A stretch of 64,000 bases of DNA from Haliclystus octoradiatus (GCA_916610825.1 OU744449.1:2492001-2556000); one strand, 5' to 3'; positions 8,073-18,247 are shown, counted from the stretch's first letter. Program-made: numbers and translations. Notes: generated from the sequence alone by a model not told the origin.

Positions 8073-11000
8073 ATGGCAACTTTTCGTGGGCGTCTTCCGC
8101 CTGAATTCAATCCTGGTCAACGTGATGCATATGACCGATTTACGAAGTGGAAATTCGGTTTCCAAACCTATATGACTGCCACCGACTTAGCACTGCAATC
8201 AGAAGCAAAGAAGCTTGCTATTCTCTACAACATTGCAGGCGAAGAGTTCCGGCAATTTACCAAGAAAAACTGTACGTTTAATTTGGCCGACAACACGGAA
8301 ACTGTCACTAATGTCCTCAAAGGAATAACTAAGATCCTGAAACCACAGAGACGACATTTGGATTACCGTTGTAAGTTATTTGATTGTCGTCAAAGTGAAG
8401 ACGAGCCAATACATGAATACTTACAACAATTGAGAAATTTATATGATGAGACTGGTTACACTGACCGCACCCTAACCGGAGATATGTTAATGCGGGATTT
8501 GTTGGTTCGTGGTGTCCGAAACGAAGACGCAAAACGATTATTATTGCAACAGGATTTTGACTCTTTAACTATTGACGAATGTACAAAATTAGTCTCAAGT
8601 TATGAAACTGTTAATAGATCAGATGCTGTTAAAACAGAGATTATCGCCGCTACAACTGCAAATAATACAAAGATTATCGATTCATGCAAATATTGTGGAC
8701 GATCGCACGCTGTTGGACGCTGTCCTGCATATGGGAAATCATGTTCATCATGTGGACTTCGTAATCATTTTCACAGCGTTTGTCAGCGTAGTAAATATGC
8801 GAATGACAGTGTTAACAAGACAAGGACGCCATCACAGCATAAAGTATCTGTCAGGCGTAAATCACATCGCTCTGATAAAAGCGCTGCTCTTGACAATGAG
8901 GATAACACCTCATCATCGAATGAGTCGGAAATTTCTTTTGCATTAACTTCCGCTCAGCCAGGTGAGCGTGCTTATGTACATTTATTTGTAAACGGAGACC
9001 CTTTGAAATTTTTAATCGATCCTGGAAGTACGGCAACGATGTTACCTGTAGAATATTTAAAGAAAGGTCAAGAATTTAAAATGCTTACTGACACTTTTGT
9101 GAAACCATGGAATAGTAAAAAGATACCTATTATTGCTGAAGGAAAAATCAAAGTGTCGGCCTCATCAAGCGACAAGGCAATTTTGATCAAGGCTAAATGT
9201 ATAAAGAAATTAAAATGTCCTCTGTTGAGTTATTCCGACTATTTATTATTAGGAGGACAGCCGTTACAATTACCTGAAGCATACGATGTCAGCGTAAGTG
9301 CTGTCGATGAAACGCTAGGAAATATTGGTGTTGCAACAATTAATGTTAAATCTAATGTTACACCTATTGTTCAAGGTGCACGAAAGCTTGCTTTCAGATT
9401 ACATAAACCAGTTGAAAAAGAAATAGAAAAGATGGTTAAAGCTGATATATTGGAGAGAGTGACTGGCCCTAGTAAATGGTTATCGCCGATTGTTGTCGCT
9501 TGGCGAAAAAATGGAAATGTACGTCTTTGCGGCGATTTTAGACGTTTAAACGAAGCTGTTCAACGAGAACGTTATGCCATTCCAAACGCTGATTCATTTT
9601 TCGCTAAGATGTCTGGTTCCAAATACTTTTCCTGTTTGGATTTAGAGTCCGGGTTTCATCAAATCAAACTCGATGCGGATTCTTCGGAATTAACTACAAT
9701 CTCAACTCATATTGGAAATTATAAATTTAAACGTTTACCTTTTGGTGTGAGCTCTGCTCCTGAATTGTTTCAAAGAGTTATGTCAGATCATTTAGTTGAT
9801 CTTCCTGGATGTCTAGTTTATATCGACGATATAATTATATTTGGCAAAGACCGTACTGAACATGACGCTCGTCTAAATGCTGTTTTACGACGTTTAAAAT
9901 CCATTGGGGCAAAATTAAATAAAAAGAAATGTAAATTTGCACAAGAACAGTTGCTTTATCTTGGTCATACAATTTCTGCTGCTGGTCTGGCTCCAGATCT
10001 TACAAAAATTACTGAAGCTTTGGCATTACAACCACCAAAGTCTGTCACAGAAGCGCGTCGTTTGTTAGGTATGTTAAACTACTTGCAAAAATTTTTACCT
10101 TCATTATCTAACAATTTAAAAGCTATACGAGATATATTGAAGGGCTCATATGATCAGAGCGCTATTGATAATTGTTGGGATAAAATGAAGGATGATTTAC
10201 GATGTGCTGCAACTACTTCGTTTGCATTTTACGATTGTAATGCTACTACTGCTGTTTTGTCCGATGCAAGTCCACATGGATTAGGAGCTGTGCTCATGCA
10301 ATTGCATAACAATGAATGGAAGCCTGTTTTGTGCGCTAGTCGATCCCTCACCTCCACTGAGCAGAAATACTCGCAGATGGAGCGTGAACTATTATCTATT
10401 GTGTTTGGTGCTACTCGTTTCCGACAATTTATTTTGGGTGGTCCTGTACAATTTTGGACTGACCATAAACCTTTAGAGTCTATTTGGAAAAAACCATTTG
10501 ACGATGTTGCCCCTCGTTTACAGCGTATGTTAATGAGATTAGCTTCTTTTGGGGGCACTATTTGTTATAAACCGGCCCGTGAACAGATGAATACATTAGC
10601 AGATACTTTATCTCGTTCACCTATTGCGGATGACACCACTGAATTGTCTACTAAAGATTACAGTGAAATTGCATCAGTTGTTCTTGATGACGCTACACAA
10701 TTTCTTACTCCTGAATTTGTGTCTATAAAAGAAGTTTCCCGCGAAACAGCTGCAAGTAATGCGTTGTCGTTAGTTATCAATTGTTTAGAGACTAGTAATT
10801 GGTCTAACTTACCTGAAAATTTGGATTGTTATTTTAAAGAACGTTATTCATTATCTGTTTCTTCACAGCCACGTTTACTGCTAAGAGGTTCACAGATTGT
10901 CATTCCATCTACCTTACGTGAACGTGTTATTTATTCTGCGCACGACAGTCATGTTGGTTTAAAATCTACATTGTCTAATTTATCATCAGTATGGTGGCCT

Positions 11001-11855
11001 GGTTTGACCAAAGAAGTAAAAACTATTATTGAACATTGTGAACAATGTAAAGAATTCGATGAACGGTGGCCTAATACTGAGTTAAAGCCATCTGATGTAT
11101 TACCGCCGTGGCACACTTTAGCAATGGATATTTTCCATGTAGATGGTAAACCATATTTAAGTATTGTTGATTATGGGTCTCGTTACCCTGAAGTGTTTTC
11201 TATAAAACGTGAGAAAACGCCTGATATTTTAGATGCTTTAGAATCTGTATTTTGTTCTCATGGTCCGTGTTTAGAGATCATGTCTGATAACGGATCGCAG
11301 TTTACGTCTAAGAAGTTTAAGTCATTTTTGTCATCATGGGGCGTTACAATTCGACACTCGGCCCCGCGATACCCCAGATCTAATGGGATGGTTGAACGTT
11401 TTCACCGGACTTTTAAAAGACGATGGTCTCGTTGTGACGATCTTAGTAATAACCAACGTTTACGTCACGTTTTATTTATTATGCGTACTTCTCATCATCG
11501 TATGATCGGTACATCGCCTTTGCATGCTTTGACAGGTCGACGTCCTATAACGGCAATTCCTGCTTTATTTTCATCAAAAGCTGTAAATGTAGATAGTCAA
11601 TTAAAAGCTAAGTTAGCAATGAAAAAATATCACGATAGCGGTAATAATATTAGTAATGTACCTATTCCCAATGACGGGGAAAGAGTTTTATTTAGACATG
11701 GTAACAATAACGTCCGTGGTATTGCAGTAAGTTCGTCTGAAGACCGTACAACAATTTCAACAGATTCCGGTCAGCAACTTGTGAGGGCTAGGTCTCATGT
11801 GAGACCAACCTCAAGATTTAATAATAATGATAATGTACATACACGATCTGGATGA
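8073..11855 (+). CDS. Gypsy gag-pol polyprotein, intact
   Basis: A single 1,260-residue frame carries all domains without a gag/pol frameshift. Gag (about 1-200) is followed by two zinc knuckles: CKYCGRSHAVGRC (C-x2-C-x3-H-x4-C, one residue short of the usual spacing) and CSSCGLRNHFHSVC. The protease has FLIDPGSTATMLP; the active loop reads D-P-G rather than the usual D-S/T-G. Reverse transcriptase shows the LPFGVSSAPE block and the YIDDIIIFG catalytic box. RNase H has LSDASPHGLGAVL and WTDHKPLE. Integrase shows an HHCC finger (H-x3-H then C-x2-C near WWPGL), then MDIFHV, SDNGSQFTS and NGMVERFHRTFK for the DDE triad. A single-frame gag-pol and the CX2CX3HX4C knuckle may place it in a particular gypsy clade. 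Confidence 0.96.
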   Translation: MATFRGRLPPEFNPGQRDAYDRFTKWKFGFQTYMTATDLALQSEAKKLAILYNIAGEEFRQFTKKNCTFNLADNTETVTNVLKGITKILKPQRRHLDYRCKLFDCRQSEDEPIHEYLQQLRNLYDETGYTDRTLTGDMLMRDLLVRGVRNEDAKRLLLQQDFDSLTIDECTKLVSSYETVNRSDAVKTEIIAATTANNTKIIDSCKYCGRSHAVGRCPAYGKSCSSCGLRNHFHSVCQRSKYANDSVNKTRTPSQHKVSVRRKSHRSDKSAALDNEDNTSSSNESEISFALTSAQPGERAYVHLFVNGDPLKFLIDPGSTATMLPVEYLKKGQEFKMLTDTFVKPWNSKKIPIIAEGKIKVSASSSDKAILIKAKCIKKLKCPLLSYSDYLLLGGQPLQLPEAYDVSVSAVDETLGNIGVATINVKSNVTPIVQGARKLAFRLHKPVEKEIEKMVKADILERVTGPSKWLSPIVVAWRKNGNVRLCGDFRRLNEAVQRERYAIPNADSFFAKMSGSKYFSCLDLESGFHQIKLDADSSELTTISTHIGNYKFKRLPFGVSSAPELFQRVMSDHLVDLPGCLVYIDDIIIFGKDRTEHDARLNAVLRRLKSIGAKLNKKKCKFAQEQLLYLGHTISAAGLAPDLTKITEALALQPPKSVTEARRLLGMLNYLQKFLPSLSNNLKAIRDILKGSYDQSAIDNCWDKMKDDLRCAATTSFAFYDCNATTAVLSDASPHGLGAVLMQLHNNEWKPVLCASRSLTSTEQKYSQMERELLSIVFGATRFRQFILGGPVQFWTDHKPLESIWKKPFDDVAPRLQRMLMRLASFGGTICYKPAREQMNTLADTLSRSPIADDTTELSTKDYSEIASVVLDDATQFLTPEFVSIKEVSRETAASNALSLVINCLETSNWSNLPENLDCYFKERYSLSVSSQPRLLLRGSQIVIPSTLRERVIYSAHDSHVGLKSTLSNLSSVWWPGLTKEVKTIIEHCEQCKEFDERWPNTELKPSDVLPPWHTLAMDIFHVDGKPYLSIVDYGSRYPEVFSIKREKTPDILDALESVFCSHGPCLEIMSDNGSQFTSKKFKSFLSSWGVTIRHSAPRYPRSNGMVERFHRTFKRRWSRCDDLSNNQRLRHVLFIMRTSHHRMIGTSPLHALTGRRPITAIPALFSSKAVNVDSQLKAKLAMKKYHDSGNNISNVPIPNDGERVLFRHGNNNVRGIAVSSSEDRTTISTDSGQQLVRARSHVRPTSRFNNNDNVHTRSG

Positions 11856-12030
11856 GTTAGTAAACCGCCTGTGCGTTTTGATCCATCCGATCCTTCTACA
11901 CATTAATCAGGTGTCGTTAACGTTGTTCTTCTTATAATTAAATACTTCTTGCTGTTACATATTTATTCGATAATTTGATTTAAATACTTCATATAATTAT
12001 ACATAATTAATAATTAAAATTAATAAACTT

Positions 12031-12046
12031 TTGAAGAAGAAGCGAG
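12031..12046 (+). promoter_or_regulatory. Polypurine tract of the gypsy element
   Basis: A purine-rich run (GAAGAAGAAGCGAG) lies directly before the right LTR, the expected place for plus-strand priming. Confidence 0.75.
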
Positions 12047-12205
12047 TGTTGGTTTAGCATGAGTTAGAGGCCAGCCTCGTGATAGAATGTATAAGTAAGT
12101 GGATCAAGAGATGTGAGACAGAAGAGTTTTGAAGTGGATCTGAATTATACTTGATGTTGTTATATTACTAACGTTGTATTCTTTATGTATTTATCCGACT
12201 CTACA
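12047..12205 (+). repeat. Right LTR of the gypsy element
   Basis: 159 bp, identical by eye to the left LTR. It is followed by the second ATGA copy at 12206-12209. Confidence 0.95.
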
Positions 12206-12209
12206 ATGA

Positions 12210-12680
12210 GTACATGGATTCCTGGGATCGATTCGATGAAACGTCACTACCACAACGTCAAGCTTTCTATAGTTCGTTGACAGATGAAGACATCACACCG
12301 GAAGACTATATTCACGCCCAGAAAGTCTTTGACGAATTTAACATGGTGAATTTAGGCGATTATCATGACTTCTATCTGTGTACTGATGTACTACTTTTGG
12401 CTGACGTGTTTGAAGCATTCCGCAGCAAGTGTCTGGTCGATTTTCATCTCGACCCAGCACAGTTCTATTCATCCCCTGGCCTATCTTGGAGTGCCGCTCT
12501 GAAAATGACAAATGTTGAATTGGATTTGTTAACTGATATTGATCAATACCAATTCATCGAACAGAGTGTAAGAGGTGGAGTGTCATCGATCAATCATCGC
12601 TACGCCAAATCAAACATACCGGGGACTGATGATTACAACTCTGACATGCCGAATGCATTTCTGGTCTATCTCGATGCAAA
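12210..12680 (+). CDS. PolB exon 2, part after the insertion
   Basis: The polymerase frame resumes just after the second target-duplication copy with the YMDSWDRF segment, a conserved stretch of Polinton polymerases. It includes DVLLLADVFEAFRSKC, a conserved palm/exonuclease-side helix, and SAALKM. It ends GATGCAAA before GTAAGT in phase 2. Confidence 0.85.
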
Positions 12681-12760
12681 GTAAGTTTTGAAATATCAAT
12701 GGAAGTTTGATGTGTATGTAAAATTGTTGTCTGATTTTAAATTGTGTTTTTCTATTCCAG

Positions 12761-13292
12761 CAATCTATATGGTTGGGCAATGTCACAATCGTTGCCTACA
12801 GGTGGTTTTCGATGGTTAGATGAATCAGAAAAAAACAATTTGGATGTCTCGCAAATTGCCAAAGACAGTGATGATGGTTATATTCTCGAATGTGATTTGG
12901 AATATCCACATGATATCCATGACAGTCATGCTGATTTCCCTTTAGCTCCAGAACGTATGATGGTTGAATCTTCCATGTTATCACCCTACCAGAAAGAATT
13001 GTACATCATGACAGGGGGAACGTCACAATTGTATGATGGGAAGATTGCAGATTCAGGTCCAAAGCTCATTCCTAACTTGAGAGATAAGGAAAAGTATGTG
13101 GTTCATTACCGTAACTTGACCCTCTTTCTTGAGTTGGGTATGGTGTTGAAGAAAGTTCATCGTGTACTTACTTTCAAACAAAGACCTTGGCTAAAGCAGT
13201 ACATTGATTTCAACACGCAGAAACGAGCACAAGCGACTGATGAATTCTCCAAAACGTTGTACAAGCTGTTCAATAACAGTGTCTATGGCAAG
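12761..13292 (+). CDS. PolB exon 3: palm and fingers
   Basis: The exon follows TTCCAG and begins with NNLYGWAMSQSLPTGGF, a conserved block right after the first palm Asp region. It ends with KTLYKLFNNSVYGK, the fingers motif (motif B) of protein-primed B polymerases, before GTAAAT in phase 0. Confidence 0.87.
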
Positions 13293-13536
13293 GTAAATTT
13301 TCATCATGTCATTACACCGTTTATAAAACTAGAAATATCATAATACTAGGAAAGGCTAGATGATGACCGGTATCGCAGGTTTTGAAAAGGAATAGTCGTT
13401 CTGTACAGGTGGCTACTACAGAGGTGACGGACCATTTTTTTCTGACCTGCCTGTGTGAACGTTTCACCAACATCAACTGCAAAAATTCTTGAGGATTTTG
13501 ATAATAATTGAGTTGTTTATTTTTTCATTCTTATAG

Positions 13537-14286
13537 TTATTGGAAAATTTACGCGGACGTCGTAGTGTTACATTGGTTGATAATGCCAAATCCATGAAAA
13601 AGTTTGCTGCACAACCCATCTTCAAGTCATGCAAGATATTCCATGAAAACTTGTGTGCAGTCGAGCGATCGTTTCCTGAGATTGTATTGGATCGACCCAT
13701 CTATGCCGGTTTCTGTGTATTGGATTTGTCCAAGTGGTTGATGATTGATTTCCACTACAATTATATGAAACAGCGTTACCCTGGAAACCAATCAAAGGTA
13801 TTATTTACGGACACTGATAGTTTGGCCTATGTAATTCAAACTGAGAATTTGTATCGAGATATTCAAGGTGCAAGTGATTGGTTTGACTTCAGTGGCTATC
13901 CTCGAGATCATCCCTGTTATTCTCCACTGAATAATAAAGTGGTGGGCTACATGAAAGATGAACTGAATGGAGAGTGTATGGAAGCTTTTGTCGGGCTTCG
14001 ATCGAAAATGTACTCGTATCAAAGTCAGGGAAAAGACGTCAAACGTGCCAAAGGTATCAAGAGGAGCACTGTTAAAAAGACAATGAACTTTGATCATTAC
14101 AAAGACTGTCTCTTCAATGGGGTAACACTTATGCGCTCAATGACGCAGATCAGAGCCTATGATCATCATCTGTATACAGTTGTTATTAATAAGAAAGCCT
14201 TGTCAGCATATGATGATAAGCGTTATCTGCTAGAGGATGGTTACTCTACACTACCCTTTGGACATTATTCTATTCCTCATAACTAA
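13537..14286 (+). CDS. PolB exon 4: catalytic DTDS motif and thumb
   Basis: Begins after a TTATAG acceptor. It contains the catalytic FTDTDSLAY (codons at about 13801-13827) and GLRSKMYSY and KRAKGIKRS blocks typical of the thumb and KxY regions. It ends in HYSIPHN and TAA. No lesion is seen. Confidence 0.87.
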   Translation, partial: LLENLRGRRSVTLVDNAKSMKKFAAQPIFKSCKIFHENLCAVERSFPEIVLDRPIYAGFCVLDLSKWLMIDFHYNYMKQRYPGNQSKVLFTDTDSLAYVIQTENLYRDIQGASDWFDFSGYPRDHPCYSPLNNKVVGYMKDELNGECMEAFVGLRSKMYSYQSQGKDVKRAKGIKRSTVKKTMNFDHYKDCLFNGVTLMRSMTQIRAYDHHLYTVVINKKALSAYDDKRYLLEDGYSTLPFGHYSIPHN

Positions 14287-14469
14287 TAGGGGTAATACTA
14301 TGATATAAGAAACACTGTAATTATATAGAGGGAAAATTAATAATGCAATAGATTTTTGATTTCAAATAAATCTTTTTCTTCTTCTTCTCATAATCAACTA
14401 ACAGTGATAGATACATTGTATTCGTAATACTTTTCACAATTGAAGTTTCGAAATAAATGACATTCATGT

Positions 14470-15372
14470 TTAAATAAAAGGTGTCTGTGAGTTACTATTT
14501 TCTACTTTAACATCTAGCTTTCTTTTTCTAGCAGATTCATTGTCACTCTGAACTGTAGTGGTAATAGTTTGTGAATCGCCATTATTCGTTAATTTGAGAT
14601 TTCTCAACTGCTCCTTATATTTGGAACAAGATGTTTGTATACCTTTAAGAACATTGATAAACTCGTCCAAGTTGTCCGAGTTGATAAGAACACGCCCATG
14701 ACCTTCTCTCACTTTTTTCTTCTTGCCTTTGATATCAGCCTCGTCTTGATATTTTATCAATTGACTCATTAATATGTAAACATTGTTAGAATCATTAGGA
14801 TCCACGAAGGCTCTAGATTGAAGCACCAATCTCTCGGTTCCATGCTCTCTTAGCTTTTGCATGAAACGTTCTTCCTCAGAGACATGTTTGAAACGAAGTT
14901 TGATAGATTTCGGATCTTCTTTGATCTTCTGTTGACAAAATTCTTCTTGGTCCATTTTGCTGGTATCATTAGGCGTGGTCAATGTAACTCGTTTTTTCGC
15001 TACAGCTGGAGTACTCATCTTCAGTATCATTTTTTCATAGAAGTTGTTAGACATTGCCTTCTTTCTTAAGTACTTGCATGCATCTACGTCATTTTTACCA
15101 CTTTTGCTAGGTTGGCGACGTTGTACTTTGATTCTCTTTTCAAGAGGCTCAACCACCTCCACAATCGAAACATCATCGTCATTGTCTTCTTTAGTCGTTT
15201 TCAGGTCCCCATTTGATAATCTACTTGCATCTTTCTCTTTGATATGAATTGGTGCGTCATCAAGTTCAGTCCAGATCACCTCTTGTGATTCTGGGATATC
15301 CATGTACGCTTCGAGACTTTTAGTCTCTGCCATGGTGAAAGGTGTATGATTATCGATCAATGCTAAATCCAT
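14470..15372 (-). CDS. Unrecognised charged Polinton protein at the right end
   Basis: From the ATG at 15372 (MDLALIDN) the product has 300 residues; an ATG 63 bases upstream (15435) would add a hydrophobic leader, MKYLTVFLFEVLV, which I think is untranslated sequence. It is rich in Lys, Glu, Asp and Ser, with a nuclear-localisation-like KRIKVQRRQ and a C-terminal RKRKLDVKVE. The middle part (RFKHVSEEERFMQKLREHGT, NNVYILMSQLIKYQDEA) looks folded and helical. I do not recognise the family. By its place beside the right terminus and opposite strand to PolB, it may act in replication or DNA binding; that is a guess. Confidence 0.6.
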   Translation of the reverse strand: MDLALIDNHTPFTMAETKSLEAYMDIPESQEVIWTELDDAPIHIKEKDASRLSNGDLKTTKEDNDDDVSIVEVVEPLEKRIKVQRRQPSKSGKNDVDACKYLRKKAMSNNFYEKMILKMSTPAVAKKRVTLTTPNDTSKMDQEEFCQQKIKEDPKSIKLRFKHVSEEERFMQKLREHGTERLVLQSRAFVDPNDSNNVYILMSQLIKYQDEADIKGKKKKVREGHGRVLINSDNLDEFINVLKGIQTSCSKYKEQLRNLKLTNNGDSQTITTTVQSDNESARKRKLDVKVENSNSQTPFI

Positions 15373-15499
15373 CTTGTTTAATTGAATAGTAAAACTAACA
15401 AGTACTTCGAATAGAAAAACTGTCAAGTATTTCAAATAGAATGCATTTTCAACGTTGTTTTATAGTAAACAGGGTGCTAGTCACGTGATGTCGGTGTTC

Positions 15500-16130
15500 T
15501 TGAAATAGCCCAGTTCAATTTGAGAAAATAGTGTTTTAGAAAATGCCCAATAGCCCAGCGTTTTCTAAAACAATAAGGTAACAGCCCAATGCGAGCCCAA
15601 CCTCACGTCATAGCCCAACCGATGCGGTGCGTTTGAAGCAGCCCAGTTCGCTTGAGGTGTTTTAGAAAATGCCCAATAGCCCAGCACTGTCTAAAACAAT
15701 AAGGTAACAGCCCAACGCGAGCCCAACCTTACGTCATAGCCCCAGGCAAGGGGAAAAGGGCATGCTATGCTCGTCTCATGAAGAAGTTTAAATACACTTT
15801 TCACATCGTCTGCTAGTGGTTAACGCGGTGCTTTTGAAGGGGCTTTGTGATTAAGGCGGTGCTCTTGAAGGGGATTTGATCTATACGCTGGAGCGCCTCA
15901 GCCGAATTTGACCTAGTTTTCGGGGGAATGGTCAGATACACTTGTGACACATATATACACACTATCCCCAACTCTCTAGAAAGAATGTAACAGCCCAATG
16001 CGAGCCCAACCTTACGTCATAGCCCAACGCCAGCCCAACCTTAACTCTGCATGATGTCGTCCACAGAATGACCAAATAAGGAGCGATTTTGACCTAGAAA
16101 TGAAGAGCCCAACCTTATTGACTCATTTCC
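15500..16130. repeat. Right subterminal repeat zone of the Polinton
   Basis: Two modules of about 105-125 bp (about 15508-15626 and 15642-15745) each hold an inverted repeat with arms like GTTTTAGAAAA and TTTTCTAAAAC, then the words AACAGCCCAA, GCGAGCCCAACCT and ACGTCATAGCCC. Partial third and fourth copies lie at about 15988-16040 and 16105. A second pair of direct repeats (GGTGCTTTTGAAGGGG and GGTGCTCTTGAAGGGG) lies at about 15826-15875. Such clustered short repeats suggest terminal protein or replication-initiator binding sites. Whether this zone is the inverted terminal repeat cannot be seen because the left end is outside the window. Confidence 0.55.
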
Positions 16131-16180
16131 AGGCCTCTAGAACGCGGTCCATTGTTCTGAAACCGGCTTTTTAACACTAC

Positions 16181-18247
16181 TAATATTATTGTACCACGTT
16201 TGTGTTTTAAAAGTCATTGCAGATTTTTGTCGCGATCTTATATTCATTAAAGTGTTTCTGTACTATGGGATTTAAAAAACTTATCTATTCAATTTCAAAT
16301 TGATGTACGTAGATATTGTTAAACAAATCATCATGTTATTTGTTGCTGACTATAACATTCGTTTTCACGCAATTTGCCCAATCTATATGCTTTTGCCCAG
16401 CCTGCGCGGTATATTACCGAGTACAAACATTTAATTCCTACCGTCGCACACACATTTCTAATCCAACGTAATTAAACCCAATCGGTTTTATAAACTACTA
16501 ATCGAGATTGTATCACTGTGGGTAATTATAAACTTTACATAATAAAGCGATTGAGTGTAAAGCCAAGAACATGGCTGAACAGAACGTAGCTTTACATAAA
16601 ATTATATCGATATATATATTCCATCACCAACTTAGTCCTTTGTATCGAATAAGAATAAACTACAAATATACCTGGATTATATATATTGTATAAGACCTTT
16701 AAGCTTGGGCATTGAACTTCCAGGTGAGAAGAAACATGTCTTGAAAGGGAGTGAAAAATAATCTTTGAGGATTCAATTAGATTTTATCTCAGTCTATGGG
16801 AGTCTCTTGCAAGGTGTTTCTCGAAAGGATAAAGAAATCGTTTAATTGTCACATACTTTCCATAATATTATTTACAAGCGAACCATAAATGACTCGACTT
16901 TATAGCCTATGTATACGATATATTGACATATTGCCAAATTTTACTTTGCATGGTATATATAGCTTTTATGATTTCGAGTAATAGCTCATTTCTCATTGAT
17001 ATATAAACCACAGGCATAATGTTCAGGTCTACGTATTTATTAGCAAAAGATTACCCCTGTCTAGCATTCATGCTTCAGTTTGAAATCATAAAAATATTAA
17101 CAGCCATTTTCCTCTTAATTTTGTGGAAAAAATGTCAGAATCCGTTAGTTAATGGGTCCGCTTAATATGATGTTAAATTGTACGTTTTTCTGTCATTTTA
17201 TTTGTAATTACGATTCCTAATCAGATTATCTGAGGCGAGTATCTTTCATTGAGTATTTGATACCATTAATACACGATTATAGAATTACAAATTTTAACTT
17301 TCCTATTACTGTAGAACTAAGATTTTGATATAGTATTTTATCTATCTTAAATTTGATTAATCCTCCGCCTAAGAAAGATGAAATAAGCTACAGCGAAAAC
17401 ATGCATGGCGCAGGGTCAGCTTTCAAAACGTTATATATTTCTATCAGACAGTTCTGCTGACAATTTAAAGCACATTTGATAAGGAAAGACAAACAATTTA
17501 ATTTAATAATACTTTAATACTATAAAAATAATAATGATCATTAATACTGTAACAACGTTTCTGTTGCGTCGTACGACAATTTTCAAGTTTTAACAAAATT
17601 TGATTTTAAAAAAGAGTTGTGAAACATTTCATCAAATATTGATTATTTGAGATTAGTCTAGTTACACATCAACCAAAGATCATGGGCCAAACAGCACCAT
17701 TCAGATGAACCTGAGATGAACTATACGATCATTTTAATAGATGAAATGCTGGCATACTGTCTGAAATAATTCTTACTTAAGGATAAAACATGCAGGCAGA
17801 GTAAGAACAGGGAACGCCGGAGGGAACGTCCGGATTTGATTTCACTATCAATCTCCGGGACTCCCTCTGAGATGAAATATTAAATTTTTGAAACACCAAG
17901 TGATAAAATTAGATGAATATATTTCAATATCGTGTAAGTACTCAGTAAAATTTAGATGTAATCATATTTAGTTTTTAATTTATAACAAAGAACATGCAAT
18001 TATAAGATACTCTAATATAATTTCAAAGCTTCAATTTAATAGTTATATCATGCATGGGTCAATATAAAAATAAAAGTTTATAGGGAGCTGGTTGCAAATT
18101 AGAATGAATTTTTCACCGAAGTCTTGAATAGATGTGAAACAGGTTGACGAATTAATTATTTGATTGCGTGACGAACATGTCGTACTATGGTCGTATTCGT
18201 GGGTTAATATACCAGTAAAAATATGAAAGTACATTTCTAAATGTATT
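16181..18247. other. Intergenic AT-rich sequence
   Basis: No gene or clear repeat is recognised. A GCCCA-bearing patch at about 16376-16420 could be a last remnant of the Polinton end. The rest is AT-rich with stops in all frames. Confidence 0.5.

Larger units (their letters stand above)
7847..12205 (+). mobile_element. Full-length Ty3/gypsy LTR retrotransposon inserted in Polinton PolB
   Basis: The 4,359-bp element has two 159-bp LTRs that begin TGTTGG and end TACA and that I read as identical base for base, a 4-bp target duplication (ATGA), a likely primer-binding site just inside the left LTR, a purine tract just inside the right LTR, and one intact 1,260-codon gag-pol frame. Identical LTRs imply insertion very recently on an evolutionary scale. 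It lies in the same orientation as PolB and interrupts it in the polymerase part. The element has every sequence feature needed to be an autonomous copy. Confidence 0.97.
4942..14286 (+). pseudogene. Polinton protein-primed type B DNA polymerase, spliced, disrupted by a gypsy retrotransposon
   Basis: By my splice model the gene has five exons: 4942-5478, 5607-7846 continuing at 12210-12680, 12761-13292 and 13537-14286. Ignoring the insertion and one target-duplication copy, the frame is continuous for 1,509 codons. Order of parts: two C2H2 fingers and acidic stretches (exon 1); two more fingers; a region with a Cys/His protease-like signature; a C2HC finger; an exonuclease motif with YADTEAL; an endonuclease-VII-like zinc segment (DHNHLTG, GCNLNY); the palm with DVLLLADVF, the KLFNNSVYG motif and the catalytic FTDTDSLAY. 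All introns begin GT and end AG. The only clear lesion is the retrotransposon in exon 2, so inactivation is recent. The true start is the ATG at 4942; six bases upstream is only TTG. Confidence 0.9.
1..16180. mobile_element. Polinton/Maverick transposon, left end outside the window
   Basis: This block carries the hallmark Polinton gene set: a retroviral-type integrase with chromodomain, an FtsK/HerA-type packaging ATPase, a jelly-roll minor capsid-like protein, a protein-primed type B DNA polymerase and several small structural proteins. Most structural genes lie on the minus strand and PolB on the plus strand, meeting at a divergent promoter near 4.7-4.9 kb. The major capsid protein and the adenain-like protease expected of the family are not in the window and probably lie left of base 1. 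The right end is set only roughly: repeats rich in the word GCCCA run to about 16.1 kb and a possible terminus lies near 16180. A gypsy retrotransposon sits inside PolB, so this copy cannot now make an intact polymerase. Confidence 0.93.

Noticed and set aside
13293..13536. Apparent stop and frame break in PolB after KLFNNSVYGK
   Set aside because: A GT donor and AG acceptor flank the segment and the frame and motif order resume exactly, so it is an intron and not a lesion.
16376..16425. GCCCA-bearing patch as the true Polinton end
   Set aside because: Only two GCCCA words and no terminal repeat or target duplication can be seen; without the left end the terminus cannot be fixed.
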